A stretch of DNA of 64,000 nt, taken from contig NC_003106.2 in NCBI RefSeq assembly GCF_000011205.1, positions 1,564,001 to 1,628,000 of the forward strand, given 5' to 3'. Every line of letters starts with the position of its first letter. Position 1 is the stretch's first letter. Source of the DNA: Sulfurisphaera tokodaii str. 7. GTDB taxonomy: Archaea > Thermoproteota > Thermoprotei_A > Sulfolobales > Sulfolobaceae. The position numbers and the translations under genes are program-made. The notes beneath the pieces were generated by a model. That model did no database searches. It was not told the DNA's origin and saw nothing but the letters and a program-made list of their open reading frames with translations. Positions 36,216 through 45,731 of the stretch are shown one piece after another.

Positions 36216-36454
36216 GCTTGTTATGAGGTGGAAATGACTAAGAAAGAAATTATGATAATTTAGTTTTAATATAATATTTATAGGACTAATATTGCGTTTT
36301 CAAGGTTTTAATATCTATTAAATCACGTAAATTACTCTAAAACAAAATTTATAAATGGAAATCATATAGAAGTTCTTCCTTTTCAGTTATATTCTCTTCA
36401 AGCTTAAATTCGAAAGACTGCATTTATTGAAGAGGACAGTTTTAACTTAGTATA

Positions 36455-36793
36455 TTATGCCCCAATGATAATTTTGAACACGACACCTCCTATAATCACT
36501 ACCAGCGTAAGTAGGAAAAGTATCTTATAATTTTCTGTTGACTCTCTATTAATTAGGGTAGATAGGCCTAGTAATAGCGGTGTTAAATCTATTAGATAAT
36601 AGTATGAAAAGCTTGATAATGCATCAATTCCCAATATAATAGTCCACAAAGTAATCATGAGTTTTTCATTATAGTTTATAAATTTAGGTAATATTCCAAA
36701 ATAATATATTAATGTAGGTATTAATTCATAAATATAATAGTTAATACTAACAGATGATGTTATGATCAGGTAAGCTGGTAAAACTGAATACAA
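36455..36793 (-). CDS. membrane protein, 112 aa; probably the 3' half of the upstream gene
   Basis: The frame from a TTG at 36791-36793 has three membrane segments and no independent ribosome signal. It overlaps the wHTH gene by 28 bases in a different frame. Its upstream codons read as further membrane-like sequence (AYIFLYSVLPAYLI). The best reading is that it is the C-terminal part of one wHTH-membrane protein separated by a one-base change in the T-run at 36795-36798. Confidence 0.5.
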   Translation of the reverse strand: MYSVLPAYLIITSSVSINYYIYELIPTLIYYFGILPKFINYNEKLMITLWTIILGIDALSSFSYYYLIDLTPLLLGLSTLINRESTENYKILFLLTLVVIIGGVVFKIIIGA

Positions 36794-37329
36794 GAAAATA
36801 TATGCCCATTTAGGTAAAACGCGTAAGGGAATAATATTGCTAAGAATATCATTGCATTCTCTAAGCCCTTCACTTCTAAAGTGTAAAGAAAAAACACTGA
36901 GGAAAGCAATAATATTATTGAAATGGAATAAATAATGTAAAATGCATGAATGTGAGATAAAAGCCCACCGGCTATGAATAGAAAAATTAATGATGCAACT
37001 GCTAGAAATTGAGGTAGATATTTGGTATATTCGGATTCCTTTTTATCATTTCCCGGGCTAAGCATTATTTCCACTAATTGTCTTCCCTTTTCATTAAGCA
37101 TATAATACTCTCCTTCTTTTGTTATTAATGGTTGGAGAATTTTGAGATGATAATTTAGTTTTCCAGTAGATAAATTTAGATCATGTAATATATCTGAATA
37201 GGTAGCTTTGTTTTTATTATAAAGATAAATTAATATTTCTCTTCTTGTCTTATCTTTTACAATTCTCGTAAAATTGTCTTCCATGAGCATTTTGAGTAAA
37301 ATGGTTCTTAAATATTTTCCATCTGACAA
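36766..37329 (-). CDS. wHTH (ArsR-like) membrane regulator, likely split
   Basis: A 187-residue frame. Residues 20-85 are a winged HTH of the ArsR type (TRREILIYLYNKNKATYSDI, then LNLSTGKLNYHLKIL). Three membrane helices follow and then a short non-hydrophobic tail (SCIQFYQLT) after the point where the downstream frame takes over. Membrane-bound wHTH proteins of about 300 residues exist in Sulfolobales, so with the next gene this probably made one protein. It may be a sequencing error, a true mutation or a programmed shift. Confidence 0.65.
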   Translation of the reverse strand: MSDGKYLRTILLKMLMEDNFTRIVKDKTRREILIYLYNKNKATYSDILHDLNLSTGKLNYHLKILQPLITKEGEYYMLNEKGRQLVEIMLSPGNDKKESEYTKYLPQFLAVASLIFLFIAGGLLSHIHAFYIIYSISIILLLSSVFFLYTLEVKGLENAMIFLAILFPYAFYLNGHIFSCIQFYQLT

Positions 37330-37902
37330 GATTTTTCAAAACATTTTCATAACATAAAATTCAATATTAATATTGGGCTCTAATTATATCTTAGTTTTGA
37401 AAAGGATCTGACTTTCTTGCACTTTTGTAATATTTTGTCTTCATCGTATTAACATTAATTTTCAGAGAAGTATTCCAGAATGTATAAAGAAAAGTATTTT
37501 ATCTGTGTAAATAGAAAATTTCAATATAAAGTAGATATGAGTACAAAACTCTTTAAGTACAATTTTGCGAATGATATGCCGTATGTTTTTTACTTAGTTA
37601 TTAACTATAACACTTAGTATTGGCTTTCATCAATTTTAACCTTTTTCCTATTCTAAGTTTTTTAGTTATTTTAGTATATCTTCTAAAGTTCTCAGAAAAC
37701 ATACTTATGCCAAGTAACGTACTCCTGATCATTGTATTAATAAAATAGATTTTATATTCTGTCAAATTATAGGGCAAGGCACTTTCCTTAAGTCTTATAC
37801 GAACTTAGAGATACTATTGTACTTTAGATTATGAACTAGTATAAATGCAGTTACTAATCTTTGTAAGCATGTTAGCTACATTTAGTAATCCATTAAACTC
37901 TA
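37330..37902. other. intergenic, 573 bases, no gene seen
   Basis: The longest plain gap in the window. AT-rich with stops in all frames and no convincing palindrome, tRNA or C/D box set. It contains the promoter of the minus-strand wHTH gene at its left end. It may include a decayed gene, but I cannot name it. Confidence 0.4.
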
Positions 37903-38904
37903 TTATGGTTGATATATTACTGCCACGTTCAGGGTTTGTCCGTTAGATAATGTAAGCTGTATATAATAAATATTTCCAGTGACGAGAGTTAAAGCAGTTC
38001 TGAAGTTTATTGTGATCGTGTTAAATCCTATATTTAACGTGTTTGGTGAGATATCTGATGTTGTGTAATTTGTTCCTAACAGTAGTGCACTTATTATCTG
38101 CACTGAATATTGTGAATTGATTGTAACTAAAGCAATTCCATTACTTCTAAGAGTTCCTATACCCACTTGCGAAATGGGTCCACTCGGTAATTGTAGTTGT
38201 GCAAGCTGGGAGGTTGTTTGAGATAATCTTTTTAATAGGTTACCTAGACCAGTATAAACTAGAATGAAACTTATTAGGATTAGAATATAACCTACAACCG
38301 ATACTATAAGGCCAATTACAGATCCAATTATCATAAGTAAACCAGCATTCTTCAGGTCATCGTTTAAGTAAATTTCTCCAGCTCTTCTATATGCTAAAGC
38401 TAGCAAGATGTAACCTATAAGGCCAATTATTCCACCTATAAATAGAACTATTACTCCCCCTACAAGCGATGGTAAAATAGAGGGAAGTGGTTGTTTAGAT
38501 AGTAAAGGTAAGATAAAAATAACAGTTACTAAAGTTCCTATAGATCCAATTACAATTCCAATTAATATTAATATTGTCCCGGTTATTCCGTTTCCTAAAT
38601 CTTTTCCGGTAGATACTAATATACTAAAGCCTTCTTTCGTTCGATAAAAGGACAATATAACTAATGGTAATGTAATTAATGAAGAGATCAAACCCATTAT
38701 GAGAACTGTAGTAATAGAGGAGGTAATTCCAGTTATAGAGAAAGAAACTCCTAAGGTCAGTATTCCTAATATTATTCCTAAGAATGAGACAATAATATAA
38801 TATAATGCTCCATCTCTAAGCTTTTCTAGTCCTAAAATCTCAATATTCTGTTGAGCCATACTATAAAATTCATATAGAATGATAAAAATTTTATCCTTGG
38901 CCAA
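37903..38904 (-). CDS. DUF973 family membrane protein
   Basis: A 333-residue protein with the DUF973 N-terminus (NIEILGLEKLRDGALYYIIV), five to six membrane helices and a C-terminal beta-rich domain (GTLRSNGIALVTINSQYSVQ, then LNIGFNTITINF) likely outside the membrane. DUF973 is found mainly in Sulfolobales and its role is unknown. The ATG at 38902-38904 lies before MAKDKIFIILYEF; an internal ATG (MAQQNIEILG, about residue 17) better matches the family start. Confidence 0.8.
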   Translation of the reverse strand: MAKDKIFIILYEFYSMAQQNIEILGLEKLRDGALYYIIVSFLGIILGILTLGVSFSITGITSSITTVLIMGLISSLITLPLVILSFYRTKEGFSILVSTGKDLGNGITGTILILIGIVIGSIGTLVTVIFILPLLSKQPLPSILPSLVGGVIVLFIGGIIGLIGYILLALAYRRAGEIYLNDDLKNAGLLMIIGSVIGLIVSVVGYILILISFILVYTGLGNLLKRLSQTTSQLAQLQLPSGPISQVGIGTLRSNGIALVTINSQYSVQIISALLLGTNYTTSDISPNTLNIGFNTITINFRTALTLVTGNIYYIQLTLSNGQTLNVAVIYQP

Positions 38905-39272
38905 TTTTCTTTTTAATAAATCTCTTAACTAGAAAGAAACTTATTGTTACTAAGCTTAAATCTATTAATTATTCATGCTTTTCCTATAATCTGATAATAA
39001 ATATTAGTCAAAAAATTATTTTATTTCACAATAACACAGATATAATATTTTTATTAGCCTATAAATTTCTTTCTGATACTAAAAATATCAGCTTAATATT
39101 TTTGCTTCATGAAGTCAATTATTTATATGTTAATGAGGAATATATATCATGCTATTAAAATTTGTGAAAGATTTATTAAAAATAATGATAATATCGTATT
39201 AAGTAAAGTTAGTAAACTATAGATATTTATTAAAATACAAAATTCAAGTTAAAGCCGATCTGATGCGGTTAT
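38905..39272. other. intergenic, 368 bases
   Basis: AT-rich. A 6-base inverted repeat CTGATA...TATCAG near 39074-39092 is the only structure noticed; it is too short to support a call. Confidence 0.35.
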
Positions 39273-39899
39273 TTAACTTTTTATAATAAGATAATTTATA
39301 CCTAAATAAATAACGAAGAAAATAGCTAGAAATGCCTCCGTAATATCAGTAAAAATTTCTAGTAGCCACATACTCCCTAAACTGAAAAGAAGTGCTGAAA
39401 GAACAAACTTTAAGTGTGGCAGTCTAATTTTAGCTATTTGTGCTTTTAACAATGCTGTAAGAATAACTACAAGAATGCCAGAAATTATTGTTCCTAATAA
39501 GGCTGAAAAGTAGCTTTGAGGAATTAATGCTAAAATTACTAACGCAGCTTCTAACCCTTCGACTGCAGATACGGTAAATACTACTCCTATGCCTTCTTCT
39601 TTTTCTTCTTCTTTTCTCTTAAATTGTTTCTTAAAATATCTTCTTGCACTTCTAATTAATCTATAACCGAAGTAAAACAGTATTATTGCTGCAACTAAAA
39701 GAAAATAGTTAATAGGTACTAGATAAATGTATTTTCCTAACGTAAATGTTGGTATTAAAACAATTAACACTCCAGCTATAGCGTAAATAAATGGTAAATT
39801 GTTCTTTAAAATATTATGATAGATTGCTGCTACAGCTCCTGCTTCTGATAACTCAAGTAAAGAAATTCCTAAAGAGGCAAAGAATACTCCTAGGTCCAT
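39273..39899 (-). CDS. COG4280-type membrane protein (putative metal transporter-like)
   Basis: A 208-residue protein with about six membrane helices in two related halves. Each half carries an acidic intramembrane motif: ELSEA (residues 16-20) and [11 protein letters not shown] (about 111-121). The pattern recalls COG4280 and, more distantly, iron permease-like or UPF0016-like proteins that move divalent cations. A charged loop ([10 protein letters not shown]) separates the halves. The transport role is inferred. Confidence 0.65.
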   Translation of the reverse strand: MDLGVFFASLGISLLELSEAGAVAAIYHNILKNNLPFIYAIAGVLIVLIPTFTLGKYIYLVPINYFLLVAAIILFYFGYRLIRSARRYFKKQFKRKEEEKEEGIGVVFTVSAVEGLEAALVILALIPQSYFSALLGTIISGILVVILTALLKAQIAKIRLPHLKFVLSALLFSLGSMWLLEIFTDITEAFLAIFFVIYLGINYLIIKS

Positions 39900-39955
39900 G
39901 AGATTAAAAGGGGGGTTGTAGTTATAAAAAATTAATATCTTAATTTTTACCTTAA

Positions 39956-41497
39956 CTACTCAGGGGGTATCTCTTTAAATAAAATAGTTAAGTCTACACC
40001 CTCTCTTTTATGCTTTAAATAAGATGCTGAGAATACTCCAATAGCGAACACATATGCTAATATAACGAACAATAGAGTTGTTATATTAATCCCTTGTGTT
40101 GTTGTGAAACCTATTAATGGGTTTGTTGCGGCTTCGTATGTTAAATAGGCTAAGTAACCACTTGCTAAAATTCCGAAAACTTTCAATATCTTCTCATTAT
40201 TCTTAAAACCATACAGCGTTCCAGCTAAAACTCCAAAGAATAAATATATAGCACCCAAAATTGTAGTTCCGTATAATGATACTGCAGCATTAATTGAAAA
40301 TACTGGAATTAATAGGAGGAGAAGTGTGATTGTTAAATCGAGTAAGTGGGCGTATACTGGTGAGCCGTACCTATTTACTTCGGTGAATTTTTCTGGTAAT
40401 ATTCTATCAAATGAGAGTGCGAAAACGTATCTGGAGAACATAACAACGCCATAGGACAATGTGTAAAAGTTCCATAGTATAAGTCCAAGTCCTATAATCC
40501 ATTGTAATGCTTGATTTCCAGCCAATGCTATTGCGACAGTCCAAAAGTTATAAACAAATGTGGGATAGGCTGAAATGTTAAAATTATAGCCTGCCACTAA
40601 GTCCATTTCCATAAATCCTAATGTTACTAAAAGGAATGTTACTACTGAGGCTATAATAATGTTTAATTTAGCCACTTTATCGGAATTCTTAAACTCAGCT
40701 GATACTGAAGGACCAGCATTTATCCATGGATAAGTATATAATGCAAATAGTGGAAGTAATGAAAGGGTTGCTAATAGGCTAAAGTTACTGGGTAAAAACG
40801 CTCTTTTTCCAACTGGTGCTGAAATATTATATGCTGATAAGAATGGTTGTAATTTAGCAAAGAAATCACCAGAGTTAACACCAACAACAATCATTGCCAG
40901 TAATAAGGCAAAGATGGAAAATATTCCCAATACGGTAACTAAAGTAAAACCCCATTTTGCTTTTCTAATATTAAGAGCGATAACTATTCCAAAGAAAATT
41001 GCCGAAATTGCATAGAATATTAATCTTTGGTCAAGTGTTACATTTCCGTAAGGATTTACAAAGACTGAATTTGCTAAGTTTATAAGTTGATGGTTATGAT
41101 TCATTATACCTATAGTACAGAGTACTGAGTTAACTGAGGAAGCTGAGAAGAATGCTATTATCGCAAAGAATGCAGTTGATTGAATTAAATATGACAATGC
41201 TAGAATTGATCCTAAACGACCATCTATAATTCTAGAAATCCATACATAATCCCCTCCAGTTCTTCTTATTTTTAATGTCATGAAAGTATAGACTATAATC
41301 TGAGGTATTGATAGTAGAAACCCCAATATACTGGCTAACCAAAGTATTGCACCGTTACTAATATATGGAGAAATCGACTGGAATAACGCTTCTCCAGCAG
41401 ACATATTGCCTAGATTTAACATAACAGCGTCTAATAGATTTACTTGCTTAATTAAACCTGAGCTCTCTCTAATGAAAAGTGATTTTTTCTCAGCCAT
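39956..41497 (-). CDS. APC-family amino acid permease
   Basis: A 513-residue protein with 12 membrane helices. The first helix carries the unwound motif typical of the APC superfamily ([18 protein letters not shown]), and [16 protein letters not shown] follows helix 2. An extended loop between helices 3 and 4 is Asn-rich. It probably imports amino acids or related amines with protons. It lies 56 bases upstream of the COG4280-like gene on the same strand and may be co-transcribed. Confidence 0.85.
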   Translation of the reverse strand: MAEKKSLFIRESSGLIKQVNLLDAVMLNLGNMSAGEALFQSISPYISNGAILWLASILGFLLSIPQIIVYTFMTLKIRRTGGDYVWISRIIDGRLGSILALSYLIQSTAFFAIIAFFSASSVNSVLCTIGIMNHNHQLINLANSVFVNPYGNVTLDQRLIFYAISAIFFGIVIALNIRKAKWGFTLVTVLGIFSIFALLLAMIVVGVNSGDFFAKLQPFLSAYNISAPVGKRAFLPSNFSLLATLSLLPLFALYTYPWINAGPSVSAEFKNSDKVAKLNIIIASVVTFLLVTLGFMEMDLVAGYNFNISAYPTFVYNFWTVAIALAGNQALQWIIGLGLILWNFYTLSYGVVMFSRYVFALSFDRILPEKFTEVNRYGSPVYAHLLDLTITLLLLLIPVFSINAAVSLYGTTILGAIYLFFGVLAGTLYGFKNNEKILKVFGILASGYLAYLTYEAATNPLIGFTTTQGINITTLLFVILAYVFAIGVFSASYLKHKREGVDLTILFKEIPPE

Positions 41498-41669
41498 GTA
41501 TAAACTAAAAATTGTTTATTTTAAAACTTACTTTTGAGTTAATTTTTTAACTTCTTTTTTAAGCTAGAAGTCTTATAAAAATACTTTAACAGATTTTAAA
41601 CTGGAGTATTAAAGTGTTTAGAGAGCAAAAATTTTAAAACTAGATATATAAAGAGTATACTGAAATTGA

Positions 41670-41969
41670 ATGACAGTAAGTCTTAAAGGATTAGTTGAGG
41701 AGAACATTGTAGAGATTAATAATAAGCTGGGTTATAATACTTGTTGGCTTTATAATTTTAAATGGGTTAGTGATTTTGGTAAATTTGTTAGCATGCTTTT
41801 TACTAGGTCAAAATCTCTTAGTATAATATTACCATATTCCAGAGAAGATAAAGAAGTTTTAATGAACACTATAAGAAAGATAGCCAATGACAAAAATGCC
41901 TCGGTTATAATATTACTCACAGATAAAATATCTACAGATAATTTTCTAGTGTGTAACAAACAGAATTAA
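41670..41969 (+). CDS. hypothetical protein, 99 aa
   Basis: A leaderless-type gene: TATA-like gatatataaa lies about 27 bases before the ATG. The protein has an alpha/beta feel (SLSIILPYSREDKEVLMNTI, then ASVIILLTDKIS) with two Cys. No family is recognised. The Rossmann-like strand/helix order is only suggestive. Confidence 0.5.
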   Translation: MTVSLKGLVEENIVEINNKLGYNTCWLYNFKWVSDFGKFVSMLFTRSKSLSIILPYSREDKEVLMNTIRKIANDKNASVIILLTDKISTDNFLVCNKQN

Positions 41970-41984
41970 GTAAATTTTTACATA

Positions 41985-42596
41985 TTATGTATTAATTACT
42001 TTTGGTAGTTCCCATTTTAGTTTCATTGCTATTATTCTCAAAACAGTAGTTATTAAAAAGGATATAATTATATCGTAATAATTACTTTCTCCTTCATATC
42101 TTAATAAGAAATAAATTCCAGAACCAATTATAACTGCGGTAGCATAAAATTCCCTAGTTAAAATGACAGGTACTTCGTTAGAAAGTATATCTCTAATTAC
42201 TCCCCCTCCTACGGCTGTAATAGTCCCAATCATTATAACTAGAAGAGGAGAAGGGTCTATTGAATAAGCTAATGATGCACCAGATGCTGTAAAAGCTCCT
42301 AGACCTATTGCATCAGCGTAAAGTAACGGTTTCCCAACATTAGCAAATATCTTATAAAATAAAAATGTAAGAAAACTTGCAATTAATGCAGTTAGAGGAT
42401 AGGGCAAGTACACTAAGTTTGTTGGTGGTTTTATTCCAAGAAGAATGTCAGCTGTGATTCCACCACCTAAAGCGGTTGAAAATCCTAATACTAATACCCC
42501 AAGTAAATCCATTCCTTTTTTTATTCCCTTCATAGATCCAGAGATTGCAAAAGCGATTATACCAATATAATTTGCTAATTCAAGTATTAGATTCAC
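41985..42596 (-). CDS. UPF0126 (TRIC-like) membrane protein
   Basis: A 203-residue protein of two similar three-helix units, each with a glycine-rich motif: [12 protein letters not shown] in the first and [12 protein letters not shown] in the second. This is the UPF0126/YicG family, whose members form trimeric cation channels related to TRIC; some members have been linked to amino acid uptake. The gene is convergent with the small gene on its left (16-base gap). Confidence 0.85.
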   Translation of the reverse strand: MNLILELANYIGIIAFAISGSMKGIKKGMDLLGVLVLGFSTALGGGITADILLGIKPPTNLVYLPYPLTALIASFLTFLFYKIFANVGKPLLYADAIGLGAFTASGASLAYSIDPSPLLVIMIGTITAVGGGVIRDILSNEVPVILTREFYATAVIIGSGIYFLLRYEGESNYYDIIISFLITTVLRIIAMKLKWELPKVINT

Positions 42597-42777
42597 AAGA
42601 GATGTTATATATTATGAATTAAAAAGTTAATTAATGAGATGAAATTACTAGGATTAGTAGTGATAACAAATATTATTGAGGAAAGGTAAACTTCTCATCA
42701 GATTCGCAGTAGATATTTAAGATTTTCTCAAAGTCTTAAGCTGACGGAAAAACTCTTTCTTATTACCATAAATAGTA

Positions 42778-43590
42778 TTAAAGTGAAATTAATATAGAAC
42801 TAAATATTATTATCCCAGATCCAAGAAATTGTAGTGGAGTTAAAATCTGATGGAGTATTATTATTGCAAAAATTATTGTAAATACTGGTTCTAGTGAGGA
42901 TATTATGGAAGCTGTTATAGAATCTGTAAGTCTCATTCCTCTATAAAAGAAAATATAAGCTAAAAATGTTGCTACAATACCTAAATATATTCCAGTTAAT
43001 ATTGAAGAACCTGTTAAGTCTGGTGATAATATCAAAAATAACAAGGAAAATGGCAAGCTCCAAAAAGCTTGAGATGCTAATATTTCTTGATCTTTATATC
43101 CTTTTATTTGCATAAATCTAGAATAAATAATAAGTAGAGCATAAGTGAATCCAGAAGCAATCCCCCAACCTATGCTAACTATGGATATTTTTGAAAAATA
43201 AATTAGATATACTCCTATTACTACAAGTATTGAAGCTAAAATCTTTCTGTTATTTATTTCATCTTTAAGATAAACTTTTGAAGCTAAAATTACCCATAAC
43301 GGGGCAGTATATAAAAATACAGCTGAAAGAGAAGCTCCTAAAATATTAACACTATAGACATAAGTTTCATAGAATATAACAGCCACAACCCCCATTATCA
43401 AGGAAATCCTATCTAGGATTGTCTTTACATTTCTGAAGACCATGAAAACTAGCAATGAAGAGGAAAGGCTTCTAAATAGTATTATCTGGAATACGTTTGC
43501 ATTATGTTCATAGCCTATTTGCGTAACTATCCCAATAGTACCCCATAATGCTGAAGCAGTAACTAAATCTAGGATTCCTCTTTTAATCAT
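42778..43590 (-). CDS. EamA/DMT-family transporter
   Basis: A 270-residue protein with ten membrane helices in two EamA repeats (LVTASALWGTIGIVTQIGYE at the N-terminus; GWGIASGFTYALLIIYSRFM in the second). DMT transporters export or import metabolites such as amino acids. The substrate is not predictable. It is separated from the UPF0126 gene by about 180 bases with no gene. Confidence 0.85.
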   Translation of the reverse strand: MIKRGILDLVTASALWGTIGIVTQIGYEHNANVFQIILFRSLSSSLLVFMVFRNVKTILDRISLIMGVVAVIFYETYVYSVNILGASLSAVFLYTAPLWVILASKVYLKDEINNRKILASILVVIGVYLIYFSKISIVSIGWGIASGFTYALLIIYSRFMQIKGYKDQEILASQAFWSLPFSLLFLILSPDLTGSSILTGIYLGIVATFLAYIFFYRGMRLTDSITASIISSLEPVFTIIFAIIILHQILTPLQFLGSGIIIFSSILISL

Positions 43591-43626
43591 CTAACTTTAT
43601 TATTTACATGATGTAATAAGATTAAC

Positions 43627-44025
43627 GTGAATTGGGGGAAAATAGTAGGAATTATACTTGCTATTATATTTATTCTTCTTTATATTTCTACTATACAAAA
43701 TAGCTATTATGAGGGAATTCAACAAATTAATTCATTTTCTAACGTTAGTAATGACCTAAAATTTTCCCTAGTTTCTTTTAATAAAAGTAGTCTAATAGTT
43801 AACGTTAAGAATCCTCTTAATATTTCGATTATAATCTGTAATATTAGTGGAAAATACTTATATTTAAGTAAAAGTAAAGTAATACTACCTTATAGTAATG
43901 AAAATCTTACGTTAATAATAACGAATTTTTCTGGATTTGTAAGTAATATAAATGCGAAGAATGAAACAATTATAATAAAGATAAAAATTCTTGATACAGT
44001 TATATCAGAGGAGACCACTTTATGA
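43627..44025 (+). CDS. anchored surface protein, 132 aa
   Basis: A GTG start is followed by a single hydrophobic helix (IVGIILAIIFILLYISTI) and an Asn/Ser-rich exterior domain with many glycosylation sequons. No family is recognised. Its stop overlaps the next gene by 4 bases, so the two are probably translated together. Confidence 0.6.
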   Translation: MNWGKIVGIILAIIFILLYISTIQNSYYEGIQQINSFSNVSNDLKFSLVSFNKSSLIVNVKNPLNISIIICNISGKYLYLSKSKVILPYSNENLTLIITNFSGFVSNINAKNETIIIKIKILDTVISEETTL

Positions 44026-44546
44026 AATACCCAGTGTTGTTAGCATATTATATAACTTCTCTCGCGATAGTATTAATACCTATTCCTTGGTGGTATTATA
44101 GTGTAGGTGGAATTTTCCAAATTTATGATTCACCATTTCAAATTAATTTGTACTTCTTAGGTGAGAAGATAATTATTGCGGAAATATTAAATATTTTGCT
44201 TAATGCAGTGAGAATTTACGTCGCTGTAAACCTAGTCTATGGAATTATTCTTTCTATGAAAGGGAAAAACTATAGATATTCTACGATGTTTTGGTTACCG
44301 ATATTCTATGTAATAGATCCTATCATTATTTATCTTGTAGTAGACTTCTTAGTAAGTAAAGCTCTTGGTGTACCTTTAAATTATCCTTTAGTAATTATTG
44401 GAAAGGAAAATCTAACAACAAAGTATCAGGGGGCAACAATAATAATGCTAATAAAATCATATCCCACTTTTGTATTTTGGTTGTCTTTAATTCCAGTTAT
44501 ACTTTACATAGCGTTTCTAATCGTTGAAAAAATGAAGAAAACCTAA
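44022..44546 (+). CDS. membrane protein, 174 aa
   Basis: Four membrane segments (LAYYITSLAIVLIPIPWWYY, then INLYFLGEKIIIAEILN, and two more) and a short cytoplasmic tail. It is coupled to the small surface protein upstream by a 4-base overlap and is convergent with the HTH gene, overlapping it by 4 bases. The function is unknown. Confidence 0.6.
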   Translation: MKYPVLLAYYITSLAIVLIPIPWWYYSVGGIFQIYDSPFQINLYFLGEKIIIAEILNILLNAVRIYVAVNLVYGIILSMKGKNYRYSTMFWLPIFYVIDPIIIYLVVDFLVSKALGVPLNYPLVIIGKENLTTKYQGATIIMLIKSYPTFVFWLSLIPVILYIAFLIVEKMKKT

Positions 44547-45376
44547 CTATCTGTGCTATTTAATATAGCATCTTTCTCAATTTTTTCTAGTTCGTTCTTT
44601 GCATTTTCATTTCTAATCTCATAATCTGTAGCTACCATGACCTTAGAGTTAGGGTCACTCATTTTTACCTGAGATACATAGTTTTCAGCTACTTTAATAT
44701 TATCAACTGCACATACAACTACTCCCCTATCTCCGTCAGTAAATCTTAAGAACTCACATTGCTTCAAAAATTCCATTTTGTTTACAATTAAGGAAAATAT
44801 TCCAAATACTACTATATCGCTCTTACTCAAATCTATTACCGGAATTATTTTGATAAGATTTTTATTAACTAACACATTAAGCCTTCTTATTATAGTCTTT
44901 GAAGGGATGTTAATCTCCTTAGCAATTTCTCCTATCTCCATCCTAGGGTTTTTAATAAGAGTCTTAACAATCTCTATATCTACCCCTGAAGGCTTTTGAG
45001 GATTCTGTTGAGGAAGGTAAATCATGTCATATTGCCCTAGTTCTTTGCTCATGTAAGAAATTTTATCTTGTAAATCATTAATCGAGTTTCCTTCAATCTC
45101 ATAAAACATGGTCTCTTCTAAACATTTAACTTTTACGTTAACAAAGCTTGAATCGAAGTCTTTTATGTTTTTAAAACTTACTCTGCCTACGTATTTTCCG
45201 TAAAAGTTAGGATTTACGTATAATACAAAAGAGCGAATAATTTTGTCTTCTATGAGCTTATTAAAACGATAATTCAGAGAAGTAGCTGATAATTTAACCT
45301 CATCAGCAATTTTTCTTTGTGAAATTCTTCCATCTTTGAAAAGGGATAGTAAGATCTTCTTGTCTACGCTATCCAT
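44543..45376 (-). CDS. double-HTH transcription regulator, paralogue of 18412-19182
   Basis: A 277-residue protein with an Lrp-like N-terminal HTH (DSVDKKILLSLFKDGRISQR, then LSATSLNYRFNKLIEDKI). A central region shares VNPNFYGK with the 18412 protein, and a second HTH follows (PRMEIGEIAKEINIPSKTII). The overall identity with the other copy is clearly above chance by eye along the full length. The C-terminus is longer by about 20 residues. The target genes are unknown. Confidence 0.75.
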   Translation of the reverse strand: MDSVDKKILLSLFKDGRISQRKIADEVKLSATSLNYRFNKLIEDKIIRSFVLYVNPNFYGKYVGRVSFKNIKDFDSSFVNVKVKCLEETMFYEIEGNSINDLQDKISYMSKELGQYDMIYLPQQNPQKPSGVDIEIVKTLIKNPRMEIGEIAKEINIPSKTIIRRLNVLVNKNLIKIIPVIDLSKSDIVVFGIFSLIVNKMEFLKQCEFLRFTDGDRGVVVCAVDNIKVAENYVSQVKMSDPNSKVMVATDYEIRNENAKNELEKIEKDAILNSTDS

Positions 45377-45497
45377 CAGTTATTAGTTTGAAACCTTATT
45401 TATATTTTTTTGGTAGAAAATATTTTACGGTAAAAATGAACTATTGTTACAGTTACTTCGGAAAATTTCTGAATTTGACAGTTGAAGAATTGCTCAA

Positions 45498-45725
45498 TTA
45501 AGTACCCTTTTTAGTTGAATTCTTTTTTCTATAATCATTTATTAAAAATCCTATCATTATACTCAATAAAACACTTCCAATTATAGTTAATTGTTCTAGA
45601 TTTATAGCAATACCAACCATTATCATAGCTATTGCTAATTGCATAGGGCCATACTTAATCATTGTTTTAAAAATATCATCCATAAGAAATAATAAGATTA
45701 TGAAAATAAAAACTTTCTTTTCCAT
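45498..45725 (-). CDS. small membrane protein, 75 aa
   Basis: Two to three hydrophobic segments (VFIFIILLFLMDDIF, then GPMQLAIAMIMVGIAINLEQ) and a basic tail ending KKNSTKKGT. It begins 6 bases after the XPB gene on the same strand, so co-transcription is likely. No family is recognised. Being short and hydrophobic, it is only moderately supported. Confidence 0.5.
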   Translation of the reverse strand: MEKKVFIFIILLFLMDDIFKTMIKYGPMQLAIAMIMVGIAINLEQLTIIGSVLLSIMIGFLINDYRKKNSTKKGT

Positions 45726-45731
45726 TTATTT

